Shown here piece by piece: positions 32,840-53,531 of a stretch of 64,000 nt of DNA. A model generated the notes under the pieces. It had not been told where the DNA came from and searched no databases. It was given only the letters and a program-made list of their open reading frames with translations. The first letter of the stretch is position 1. Every line of letters starts with the position of its first letter. This DNA comes from Nematostella vectensis (Eukaryota > Cnidaria > Anthozoa > Actiniaria > Edwardsiidae). The stretch spans positions 9,406,813 through 9,470,812 of the forward strand of contig NC_064041.1 of the NCBI RefSeq assembly GCF_932526225.1, read 5' to 3'. The translations under genes and the position numbers were made by a program.

Positions 32840-33038
32840 TACCCTGGGTAGCTGGCGGTTATGTTGAGTTTCAGAGCAATTTTCCTATCGGAGAATGCGC
32901 GAAATCGTTTGTAGTACGTATTTTTATTAGATTTTTTTATTATTATTATTATTATGAATGGGAGCTTGGCTCCAGCTCTCTTGCGCGGCCATAGAAAATT
33001 GCTCTGAAACTCAACATAATAACCAGCTACGCAGGCTA
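32840..33038. mobile_element. Foldback MITE with 9-bp target duplication
   Basis: Imperfect inverted ends of about 45 bp, TACCCTGGGTAGCTGGCGGT at the left and the complement of TAGCCTGCGTAGCTGGTTAT at the right, share an inner core TTATGTTGAGTTTCAGAGCA. The element is about 199 bp, with an ATT-rich centre. The direct repeat TTATCATTT flanks it at 32831-32839 and 33039-33047. A nine-base target duplication fits Mutator-like elements. It lies about 300 bp upstream of the receptor start codon. A similar end, AGCCTGCGTAGCAAGCG, is seen near 21,561. Confidence 0.85.
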
Positions 33039-33107
33039 TTATCATTTCTTTAAGTGCATTTTGCCATACAACTTGGAGGCCTCAATAGAAATTCTCGAGC
33101 GTTCTCT

Positions 33108-33167
33108 AGCAGGGGAAAGCCCCCGTTTATGCAAGCACGACAGAAAGCAGGGGAAGCCCCCTGTTTA
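33108..33167 (+). promoter_or_regulatory. Two kappa-B-like repeats upstream of the receptor gene
   Basis: The motif AGCAGGGGAAAGCCCCCGTT (33108) and its near copy AGCAGGGGAAGCCCCCTGTT (33146) stand 38 bp apart, about 170-230 bp before the receptor ATG. The cores GGGGAAAGCCCC and GGGGAAGCCCC are G-run/C-run half-sites of the kind NF-kappa-B homodimers bind, though neither fits GGGRNWYYCC exactly. The role is inferred from position and symmetry. Confidence 0.35.
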
Positions 33168-33336
33168 CGTTGTCGGGAAAGCTACCATCTATTTATAATT
33201 TTTGAATCATCATTTTGACACTATAAATTGGTGGGGCGAGACATTTGCCTGTATCTGCTTCTAAATTGTATACGAGAAAACACAAAGCAAGTGAAATTGA
33301 ATATTTTGAAAGATAACATAGCATACTAGGTTCAAA

Positions 33337-44824
<11,488 letters not shown>

Positions 44825-45238
44825 AACACTACAACATTCTGCTCTGGAGGAATACTAGTGCAGATGCGCTTGTAAAAGAGGCTTTCCTTCAGCTAGTAGC
44901 GAGCTGTTGAGTTTCAGAATTTGTAATTCCAGAAAGGATCAACCGTCCCCTTTTCCACGGAGGAATTGGAAATTCCACAGTGAGGTCTTACAGTGCCGAT
45001 ATCTACGGGGGTGCAAATCTTGTTTTTCCCATCGAAATGGAATGACAGGATCTTGATCTCTTCTGAAATAACAGAATCCCGAGTAATGCCCTATTCTAAT
45101 TTGTTCGCGACAATTGAGATGTTCTTAGTGTAGTTACTCTACCGTGCTTGAACGCTGAAGAACGTTGCGCCTCTTTCTAGTCTGTCTTGTATGCTCTATA
45201 TAGGGATATCTCGCCTTTATTTTGATTAAAGTAATGAC

Positions 45239-45255
45239 AATAAAAAGACAATAAA
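45239..45255 (+). terminator. Receptor polyadenylation signals
   Basis: AATAAA occurs at 45239-45244 and again at 45250-45255, about 415 bases past the receptor stop and just before the tRNA-like minisatellite. This is the likely 3' end of the transcript. Confidence 0.55.
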
Positions 45256-45299
45256 AAAGGGATCCGTATTGGATATTAACAATCCTAAGGGATACGGTG

Positions 45300-46385
45300 C
45301 AACAAATGGCTGAGCTATCCGGGTTACACACTTGACCACTGAACTCTCCGGGTTGCACACTTGACCACTGAACTATCAGGGTTACACACTTGACCACTGA
45401 ACTATCCGGGTTTGCGCACTTGACCACTGAGCTATCCGGGTTTCGCACTTGATCACTGAACTATCCGGGCTGCACACGACCACTGAACTATCCGGGTTGC
45501 GTACTTGATCACTGAACTATTTGGATTACGTACTTGACTACTGAACTATCTGGGTTGCGCACTTGACCAATGAGCTATCCGGGTCACACACTTGACCACT
45601 GAACTATCCGGGTTGCACACTTGACCACTGAACTAGCCGGGTCACACACTTGACCACTGAACTATCCGGGTTGCGCGCTTGACTACTGAACTATCCGGGT
45701 TGCACACTTGACCACTGAACTAGCCGGGTCACACACTTGACCACTGAACTATCCGGGTTGCGCGCTTGACTACTGAACTATCCGGGTTGCACACTTGACC
45801 ACTGAACTATCCGGGTTGCGCGCTTGACCAATGAGCTATCCGGGTTTCGCACTTGACCACTGAACTATCCGTGTTGCGTACTTGACCACTGAGCTATTCG
45901 GGTCACACACTTGACCACTGAACTATCCGGGTCACACACTTGACCACTGAACTATCCGTGTTTCGCACTTGACCACTGAACTATCCGGGTCACAAATTTG
46001 ACCACTGAACTATCCGTGTTTCGCACTTGACCACTGAACTATCCGTGTTGCGTACTTGACCACTGAGCTATCCGGGTCACACACTTGACCACTGAACTAT
46101 CCGGGTCACACACTAGACCACTGAACTATCCGTGTTTCGCACTTGACCACTGAACTATCCGGGTCACACACTTGACCACTGAACTATCCGGGTCACACAC
46201 TTGACCAATGAACTATCTGGATTACGTACTTGATCACTGAACTATCCGGGTTGCACACTTGACCACTGAACTATCCTGGTTGCCTACTTGACCAATGAGC
46301 TATCCAGGTTGCCTACTTGATCACTGAACTACCCGGGTTGCACACTTGACCACTGAGCTATCCGGGCTGCGCACTTGAACGCTAA
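45300..46385 (-). repeat. 29-bp minisatellite resembling a tRNA 5' end
   Basis: About 37 copies of a 29-bp unit containing TTGACCACTGAACTATCCGG and GTTGCACAC. Read on the minus strand, units with GAGCTATCC give CCCGGATAGCTCAGTGGTCA. That matches the acceptor strand and D arm of many tRNAs and includes an RNA polymerase III A-box fit (TAGCTCAGTGG). No anticodon arm, B box or T arm is seen, so these are not tRNA genes. The array starts past the receptor 3' end and stops about 45 bp from the GPCR stop. Confidence 0.9.
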
Positions 46386-46428
46386 CGGAACGATCATGGC
46401 AGCCCACATGTCTATAGAGCTTACCCCG

Positions 46429-47394
46429 TTAATACGTATTTTTGTTTGTACATTTTGATGTTTTGGTTTCGGGAATTTCCAGGCTTCGATCAAAGTCACG
46501 TCTGTCTCGCGTTACTCTACGCATCTCAGTTGAATGCGAACTTTCCACCGGACTGGTTACGAAAACCGCTTTGAAAGACTTGGTGTACGGAGATAGACGC
46601 AAGCCGTAAATGAAAGGATGAATGGCGGAGTTGCTGTACAAAACCAGGATAGACAAAAACTTGGCTTTAAGCAACAAATTCCCATCACAGGAAGCACAAT
46701 AGAACGACAGTAAGATGACTACGAGGTAAGGGACTAAGGTTAATACCATGAATAGACCTACGACGCTCACTGTGCCAATCAGACGCCTCTCAATCTGAAC
46801 TCTTCTCGAGTCAGCGGTATTGGTGTTAGCGGCGCGGCTTTGTTTTTTGAGACCGCGATGGATTGCAAAGTAGGCCACTAGTACAGCTACCAATGGCAAC
46901 AAATGATGTAATAATACATCCGCTATGTTATATACTTCAGGGTTGACGCCAGCAAATTGAATTAACGAGAAAAAAAGGGAGTAGGCGAGTAATACCAGAG
47001 AAGACACGACTGCCGATTCAAAGCTCATGCGATTCCTGTGAAAAACTGGACATAAAATGGCAAGTAATCTTTCCAGTGTAAGCGCCACAACCACTAAAAC
47101 TTGGAATGTGTAGGTAAGCACACCGGCAACAAGAGAGTATTTTTGGAGAGTTTCTTCTTCGAGGTTTGCCGTCAGGAATGCATCCAAACAATTCACGGCA
47201 ACTCCCACAGATGACAGTAATCCAACGGCCAAGTCTGCCACAGCTAAGACGCATAAGAAACCACTCGATGGCTTACGTAGGCAGCGAAGAGGGTTCTTGA
47301 TGATGACAACCAAAATAAGACTATTGGTAGTTACGGATGTGATTGACACAATGATTGATAGGATACCGATGGCGAGGTAATACGAACTTGTCAT
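46429..47394 (-). CDS. Class A (rhodopsin-like) GPCR, 321 aa, copy 1
   Basis: Seven hydrophobic helices are evident. Helix 1 has TTNSLILVVI, helix 2 LAVADLAVGL with the conserved Asp, helix 3 ends TLERLLAILCP in place of DRY, and helix 7 has NSAIHPFIYGLR in place of NPxxY. No CWxP motif is seen in helix 6, and the short second extracellular loop has no cysteine, so the usual disulfide is absent. Short loops and a missing disulfide recall the adenosine/melanocortin/cannabinoid group, but the ligand cannot be guessed. I start at MTSSYYLAIG rather than the upstream Met, because TTTTGCAG at an exon border lies between them and the paralog has the same layout; a 5' UTR intron is therefore likely. 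Confidence 0.88.
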   Translation of the reverse strand: MTSSYYLAIGILSIIVSITSVTTNSLILVVIIKNPLRCLRKPSSGFLCVLAVADLAVGLLSSVGVAVNCLDAFLTANLEEETLQKYSLVAGVLTYTFQVLVVVALTLERLLAILCPVFHRNRMSFESAVVSSLVLLAYSLFFSLIQFAGVNPEVYNIADVLLHHLLPLVAVLVAYFAIHRGLKKQSRAANTNTADSRRVQIERRLIGTVSVVGLFMVLTLVPYLVVILLSFYCASCDGNLLLKAKFLSILVLYSNSAIHPFIYGLRLSPYTKSFKAVFVTSPVESSHSTEMRRVTRDRRDFDRSLEIPETKTSKCTNKNTY

Positions 47395-49084
47395 GGTGCG
47401 AGAGCCTTGATTCTGCAAAATATTCACAGTTAGTTTGATTTCAAGAGAGTTATTGTGTTCGAAGCGTTCGAACCGTTCTTGAGAAAATAACAGTGGTGTA
47501 ACATTATTATAATCATGTTTGTCGACCGAATGGTTCTTTGATCCAATACCAGCGTCCAGTAATCTGGCCGCTTGATAGAGGTAAAAAGAATAGATAACAA
47601 CATTTCATTTGGACTTAAAAATGTTTGTTGCGGCCGCTTAATTTAGGTGGTTGCTTCAGGAGGTATAAAATACAGTGTTTGAATGATAAATTGAAAAAAG
47701 GTTGCCACTGATACCGGCATAAAGAAGTCCACGAGTTGTTTCGGTAAGCTGCCAAAAATCGTAATTTCGCGCGTGCTACCATGGCTACCATAAAGTTTTT
47801 CTGGAAGGTTACCCACTTACCATACCAGAACTACAGTTTTGATTTATACGATTTTTCGAAATAGGAGGAATCTATGCCTTGATGTGCACTCAATTGTTTT
47901 GTCTCCTTTGTTTGGCTTAAATTCTTGTTTGTGCGTTTCTCGCATTATCTCCTATTTTAATTGATTAACTTTGCAAAACAATCGCGAGTCTCACCGTGAG
48001 GACAAAAATCGATTTTAAAGTGCCTTTATTGCATTTAAATAATTAGAAAAAAGGTATAAAAACGCTTAGACTACTGCAAAATAGCGTTTTAAACAAATTA
48101 TAGAAACGTGTTTTAATAGTGAGTTAGAAAATAGTGCATAAAAAAGCTCGCCAAGCCAGACCATTTAACAAAAACATTTACCTTGAAACGTTTTTTGTTC
48201 AATTCCAATTTGAAAACATAAAGACGAAGTAAAAAAATCATATATGAAAACATTCAGTGCGTTAAAATAGAAATATGTTTTTATATACATACCAACTAAA
48301 ACGTAGTCCGTTATTCAGCTGACGATCTGTTTATGCCTTTGCAATAAAAGGCAGGAGCACGGCATGTCCTTTACTACAAACACGGAGCAGGTGGAAGGGA
48401 AAGTTGATTATCCGTCCTTCCTACTGTTATCCATATTTCCACTTGTAGCGATTGCTTTATCAAAACCTAGTAGCCGACGCTGCCAATTTTTTTGTCGTTT
48501 ATGAGACTGTCAGGGTAGTCTTTTGAGTCTGGGCCTTATTTATACTCTGGCTATAACGATCATGACTATTTGGGTATTTTTGTTGATTCGTTTTGATTGT
48601 CCAATATTCTAGTGAAATACAGCCAGGCTGCAATTCCAAAAAGGTTCTGTCCCGGTCGTGTTCTAACGTTGTCAATCAAACAGCTTTTACCAATAAACGC
48701 ATGCAGTTTGCATAGAGAAAAAACATTCTAGGCGGTTAGATTGTTTGAGTAGCAATGGTGAATCGCCTAATATAAAGGACCTTTTGGCCATCATGAAGCA
48801 CTTGCTCGGGTGTAAAATTAGTGGAAAAGATCTTTAACTGCTTCTAAATACACAAAGTGTGAAAATTAGACTCACCTATCATGATTATTATAACTTTCCA
48901 GATTGTTACAATTTTCCCAATACTCAAGTCGTGATATTCATCGAGCCATTTATTTTATTATATTATGTCTCGGTTGATAGGAAAGCAGTAATTTCTCATA
49001 AGCTGATTGTGTTTACCCTAGTGTCTTACAACATAAAACTTCGAAATTGTCCTTTCCTAGGCAAACCGTTTTTAAGTTAAAGGA
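47395..49084. other. Spacer between the GPCR paralogs
   Basis: It should hold the promoter and untranslated first exon of GPCR copy 1, reading leftwards; I could not place them. The stretch is AT-rich, with no recognised gene and no repeat family shared with other parts of the window. Confidence 0.4.
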
Positions 49085-49590
49085 GCTATCCGGATTGCGC
49101 CTTTAACCGGTTGCGCACTTGAAAACTGTGCTATTCGGGCAGCTTAATTTACTACTGAACTTTTCATCTATCTATGAACTATCCGGGTTTTGCGCATGTG
49201 ATAGCTATTCGGGTTGCGTACTTGGCCACTGAGCTATCCGGGTCACACACTTGACCACTGAGCTATCCGGGTTGCACACTTGACCACTGAACTATCCAGG
49301 TTGCCTACTTGACCACTGGACTATCCGGGTCACACACTTGACCACTAAACTATCCGGGTTGCACACTTGACCACTGAACTATCCGGGTTGCGTACTTGGC
49401 CACTGAACTATCTGGATTACGTACTTGACCACTGAACTATCCGTATTGCGTATTGACCGCTGAACTATCTGGATTACGTACGTGACCACTGAGCTATCCG
49501 TATTGCTTATTGACCACTGAACTATCTGGATTACGTACTTGACCACTGAACTATTTGGGTTGCACACTTGACCACTGAACTTTCCCTTTT
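49085..49590 (-). repeat. Second tRNA-like 29-bp minisatellite
   Basis: Some 13 clear copies of the repeat seen at 45,300-46,385 (GACCACTGAACTATCCGGGT), with eroded units at the left edge and TGGATTACGTA variants near the right. It again ends within about 20-50 bp of a GPCR stop codon, in the same orientation relative to the gene. Array and gene therefore probably duplicated together. Confidence 0.9.
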
Positions 49591-49607
49591 TACACGTCAC
49601 CAACAAT

Positions 49608-50522
49608 TTAAGAGGTATCTGTTTTTTGCTCAGTTGAAATTCCCGGAATTTGTATTTCCCTAGTTCGTTGTTGTTGCACTTTGCAACTCGAAAAAACTGC
49701 TTGAAAAGAACTCCTGTACTGGCGCAGTCGCCAACCATAGATAAACGGGTGCATTGCCGAGTTTACATATAACATCAGTATGGATACTAATCGTGCGTTG
49801 ATCAGCCTCTCTTCATTACACGCCGTACAAAAAGACAACAAAACTATGATAAGCAAGTAAGGAGTGAGTGTCAATACTAATAGCAGACCTACGATACTAA
49901 CAGTACCAACCAGTCGCTTCTCAATATGATATCTCTGCATTTCTGCAGCTTGGTTTGGGGTTGTGCGTTGCTTTTTGAGCCCACGGTGGATTGCAAAGTA
50001 GGCCAGTGGCACAGTTGCCAATGGTAACAGGTGATGTAATAAGATATCCGCAAGGTTGTACGCTTTGATATCGACTTCCGCATACTGTACGAAACTGAAT
50101 ACCGACGAGTAGAGGAGTATCGTTAATGATGTAATGACGGCGGCTCTGAAGGTCACGTGATTTCTGTGGAAGATTGGGCAAGTAATGGAGAGAAATCGTT
50201 CAAACGTCAGCACCACGACCAGCAGAACTTGTGAAGTGTACGTCATCATACCACTAACCGAGAGGTATGAGCGCACGCCATGGTACTCGAGTTCTCCGGT
50301 TTCAAATGCTCTCAATGTGATCGTTGCATAATAGCTCATGGAGAGTGCTCCGATAGAGAGATCTGCCACAGCTAAGGCGCCTAGGTAACCACTCGATGGC
50401 TTTCGTAGGCAGTGGAGTGGGTTCTTGATAATAACAACCAACAGGAGGCTATTGGTTGTTATGGCTGTAATTGACACAATGATTGACACGATGCCAGTTA
50501 CAAGAAAAGTGACGTCAGACAT
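49608..50522 (-). CDS. Class A (rhodopsin-like) GPCR, 304 aa, copy 2
   Basis: This is a clear paralog of the gene at 46,429-47,394. Shared runs are IKNPL.CLRKPSSG, LAVADL, CP.FHRN, DILLHHLLPL, AYFAIHRGLKKQ and HPFIYG. The helix 3 motif is TFERFLSITCP, again without DRY, and helix 7 reads NSAMHPFIYGWR. The predicted C-terminal tail is short and contains Cys residues that could be palmitoylated. The start MSDVTFLVTG is preceded by TTGCTTTCAG, a splice acceptor at the matching place, so residues encoded upstream of it are probably intronic. Ligand unknown. Membrane receptor coupled to G proteins by family. Confidence 0.88.
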   Translation of the reverse strand: MSDVTFLVTGIVSIIVSITAITTNSLLLVVIIKNPLHCLRKPSSGYLGALAVADLSIGALSMSYYATITLRAFETGELEYHGVRSYLSVSGMMTYTSQVLLVVVLTFERFLSITCPIFHRNHVTFRAAVITSLTILLYSSVFSFVQYAEVDIKAYNLADILLHHLLPLATVPLAYFAIHRGLKKQRTTPNQAAEMQRYHIEKRLVGTVSIVGLLLVLTLTPYLLIIVLLSFCTACNEERLINARLVSILMLYVNSAMHPFIYGWRLRQYRSSFQAVFSSCKVQQQRTREIQIPGISTEQKTDTS

Positions 50523-50605
50523 GGTGTTTAGTAGCTTCTGAAAGCAAAAGCAGACGTTTCTCGATTTCTTTAACACGTAGTTTTTTAACTGATTCTACTG
50601 CCAAT

Positions 50606-50875
50606 CTATATACACCTATTTCAATAAACGTTGTCAGTGGGAAAGGCGAATGGCAATTGGCAAATAGCAGTTATAAGACCAATTACTACTTAAAGTTATA
50701 ATTATTTGTAAGAATAAAGATGAAAAATAATATAATCGCAGAAATCATCCACATTTATCCTGCATTCAGTAGAAATTTGACGTGTTCCGTGGTATTTTTC
50801 TATCTTAGAACTGCCATTTGACAATCGGCATTCGCCATTTGCACTGACAAGATATTTTTAATAGGTATATGTGAA
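50606..50875. mobile_element. MITE, CACTGACAA family, copy 2
   Basis: Inverted ends read CTATATACACCTATTTCAAT then ACGTTGTCAGTG on the left, and CACTGACAAGATATTTTTAA then TAGGTATATGTG on the right. Inner inverted segments GGCGAATGGCAATTGGCAAA and TTTGACAATCGGCATTCGCC follow. It lies just upstream of GPCR copy 2. The left end is near-identical to the complemented right end of the copy at 44,040-44,275. Confidence 0.75.
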
Positions 50876-53039
50876 TAGGGCAAATCATAAGGAATTACCC
50901 CCACCCCCCCCCCCCCCCCCCCCCTCCCCTCCCGTCAATAGGCGCAATATCGCGATCAACACTTTGGGGGAAACAGGGTTACGCCACGAGTTTCCAATGG
51001 GCGACGTATTCAGCGAAAAGGCGAAAGCTAGACAGTGGCACCTTTAAATGGTTTAGTGGCTAATGTAAATATGTAATAATGTAAGAGTCTCAAGGCGCCA
51101 AAGGGTATCATGCACCAACTTCAGATGCGCAATTTGGACATAATTCATATAGCGCTGATCATGAATCTACAATAAAGATTAAATCTTTTGTAATCTCGCA
51201 TTAAGTGCGTCGAATAATACCAAACAGATTAATATTTAGTAAGAAGGTGAGTTTGAAGATAAACTGAAAATATTTCAATGACACGCACTATTTTATTTCA
51301 ACTAGGCGAACGTGGGCATTGTAAGATCTTTTTACCCTCGTTCTCACTCTGAGAGTGAGAAAACAAAAAACAATCCAAACTAAAACTTAAGTAAAGACAA
51401 AACATCATTATGAATGAAAAGCCTAGTTTTAGCAGAGACGTTGAACGTGCTTTCATGCATCTGTACCAAACTAGTAGAAGTATATCTTGTTGTTTTTCTG
51501 TAATTGTTAAAATCGTCATTTCTTACCTTTTCGCGTGTTGATGCTTTATGCGAATTCACGACTTGACAGTAACTTAAGTCAAGGCAGGTTTTCTTGTTTA
51601 TCTATAAGGCATATCTAATTTGCAAAGCGGAATAAAATCAGGTGGTAGGAACCAATTGCCAATCAAAACTACAGTGAAAAGCAAGAGTCTTGAATCGCCA
51701 TTTGAAAATGAAGAAAAGGTAATAAAACGCACAAAAAAACTGATTAAATGTCTATATACCATGCGATTCTGTTTACATTGTGCCATATGCTGGTGCTAAA
51801 AGTGACACTAACTTGACAACGATCCTCAATCAATCTGAGCTTAAGACCCACGCGATAACAATATGCGCAAAAAGAAGTAAACAAATACTAGTTTCTTGGG
51901 CTGACTGAAGGTTTTTCGATCTGCCCCTTAACGGGTTTTACATAAAAAAACTATTCTTAATGTTGTGACCTAAAGCCTATTTTTATTAGGGGAGTTGGAG
52001 GGAGTAGGCAAAAGATGCTGAAGGCGAGCGGAAAAGGAATGATAGGAAAGCGTTCCTGTTTCTCTTATCCGCATCCGTCTGCTGCGCTTAAGAATCGGTT
52101 CGGTTGTCCGCTTGTCATGTAAGACATCAAGTTGGACTGACCTCATATACGCAAAATGGAGTGGTTTGCAACTACAGTTTTTTTTATGATTTTGTACCAA
52201 ACCCCAAAAACTGCGATTTCATTTGCACGTTGCGTCGCGCCTCGCCGACTATAAATATCTAATTTTTATTTCAGAATTTGCAAACTAGAATCATTGGTGA
52301 ATATCGCCAAAGATCAGATCGATCGCACGCTTTGAAAGGGCTACTAAACGGGTTTCAATTTGAAGGAATTTTTTAAAACAATTACCCGCGAGAGGCCTTA
52401 AGTTCGCGTAGAAATCAACTGAACCCTAGCGGAGACAGAACGGTGTAAAACAATCCATCAGTATATCTGGTTCTGATGACAAATAAATTGCGCGCACCCT
52501 TCCCATGTTGAGTGAGGCGGTGAGCAGTTTACATTCGCAGTTCAAGGGATGGGATGACGTATGAGATAATAAGTGATGAAAGGTGAAACTTCAGCTAACA
52601 TAACGGATTCTAAACGGAATTTATTCGGATTTATTAGTCTGCCAAGCATTGGGTAAACTTTTTTACTGTTTGCAGCTTTTTTGTCGTACCGTACGGGAAC
52701 TCGGTACAACGGTTCACACACTACTTCTCTATCGTCTTGTTTTGGCACGGCAATGATACGCGCGAGGTATATTTTTAGGCTAGAACCTCCATAAACCGAC
52801 CGAATAGGGACAACCAGACCATTATGATGCACACCTGTTAAACTGTACATTATATATGTTTCATTTATACACCAATTTAACAAAAATATTACAACTATCT
52901 TTTACGGTTGCCTTCGTTCTCATGTTGGGTCGAGCTCTTTGTCACCTTCCCTGGTGGGAAAGAAATATACACTAGTAAAAAAAGTCCCTACACAGTTTTG
53001 GTGGTCGTTTACAAAATAACTACTGTCATGGTAAATGTC
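50876..53039. other. Spacer, no gene recognised
   Basis: A C run lies at about 50,902-50,923. Several frames of 60-110 codons occur, the longest at 52,542-52,883 on the minus strand, but none resembles a known family or shows splice signals that would extend it. AT-rich elsewhere. Confidence 0.4.
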
Positions 53040-53520
53040 CTGTACATGTGTCACGCTAAATGCTCTGGCCAAGTGTCGCGTTCGCACAAGGGTTGATCAC
53101 GCAAATGTCACCTCAAGTAGTGGTCACGCCAAGTTTCGGTCACGCAAAGTGCTTGTCACAGAGTTTGTTAATCACGTCAAGTATTTGTCACGCAAAATAT
53201 CACTCAAGATAAAAGTCACGTGAAATCACGCCAGCTATAGTCACATTAGTACAAAAATGCAGTCATGCAAATACCTGGTAACGCAATGCTTACTAGGTCA
53301 CGCAAACAGCTGGTCACAAAACGCTCACGCCACTCAAAGAGCTATTTACACAATACGCAATGCTCATGTCACGCACTAATAATTCCACCAAAAGAGCTGT
53401 TCTTGCAATGCTTATGTCACGCAAACAGTTGGCCAGACGATGTTTATGTCACGCAATGTTTATGTCACGTAATGTTTATGCAACGCAATGTTTATTTCAC
53501 GCAATGCTGTCACACAAAGA
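53040..53520. repeat. Degenerate GTCACGCAA minisatellite
   Basis: Some twenty irregular copies of GTCACGCAA or CACGCAATG, spaced mostly 17-30 bp, with the phrase CGCAATGTTTATGTCACGC repeating near the right end. It reaches to within about 15 bp of the HMG20A stop, so it forms the 3' UTR or flank. AATAAA on the minus strand (53491-53496) falls within it. Confidence 0.75.
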
Positions 53521-53531
53521 GCTGGGTATAC

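Noticed and set aside
45300-46385. Cluster of tRNA genes
   Set aside because: Only the acceptor/D-arm part is present; no anticodon arm, B box or T arm follows any unit.
49379-49738. 119-codon minus-strand frame
   Set aside because: It runs through the minisatellite and overlaps the GPCR gene out of frame.
52542-52883. 113-codon minus-strand frame
   Set aside because: No recognised domain, no supporting splice sites and ordinary length for AT-moderate DNA; chance is as likely.
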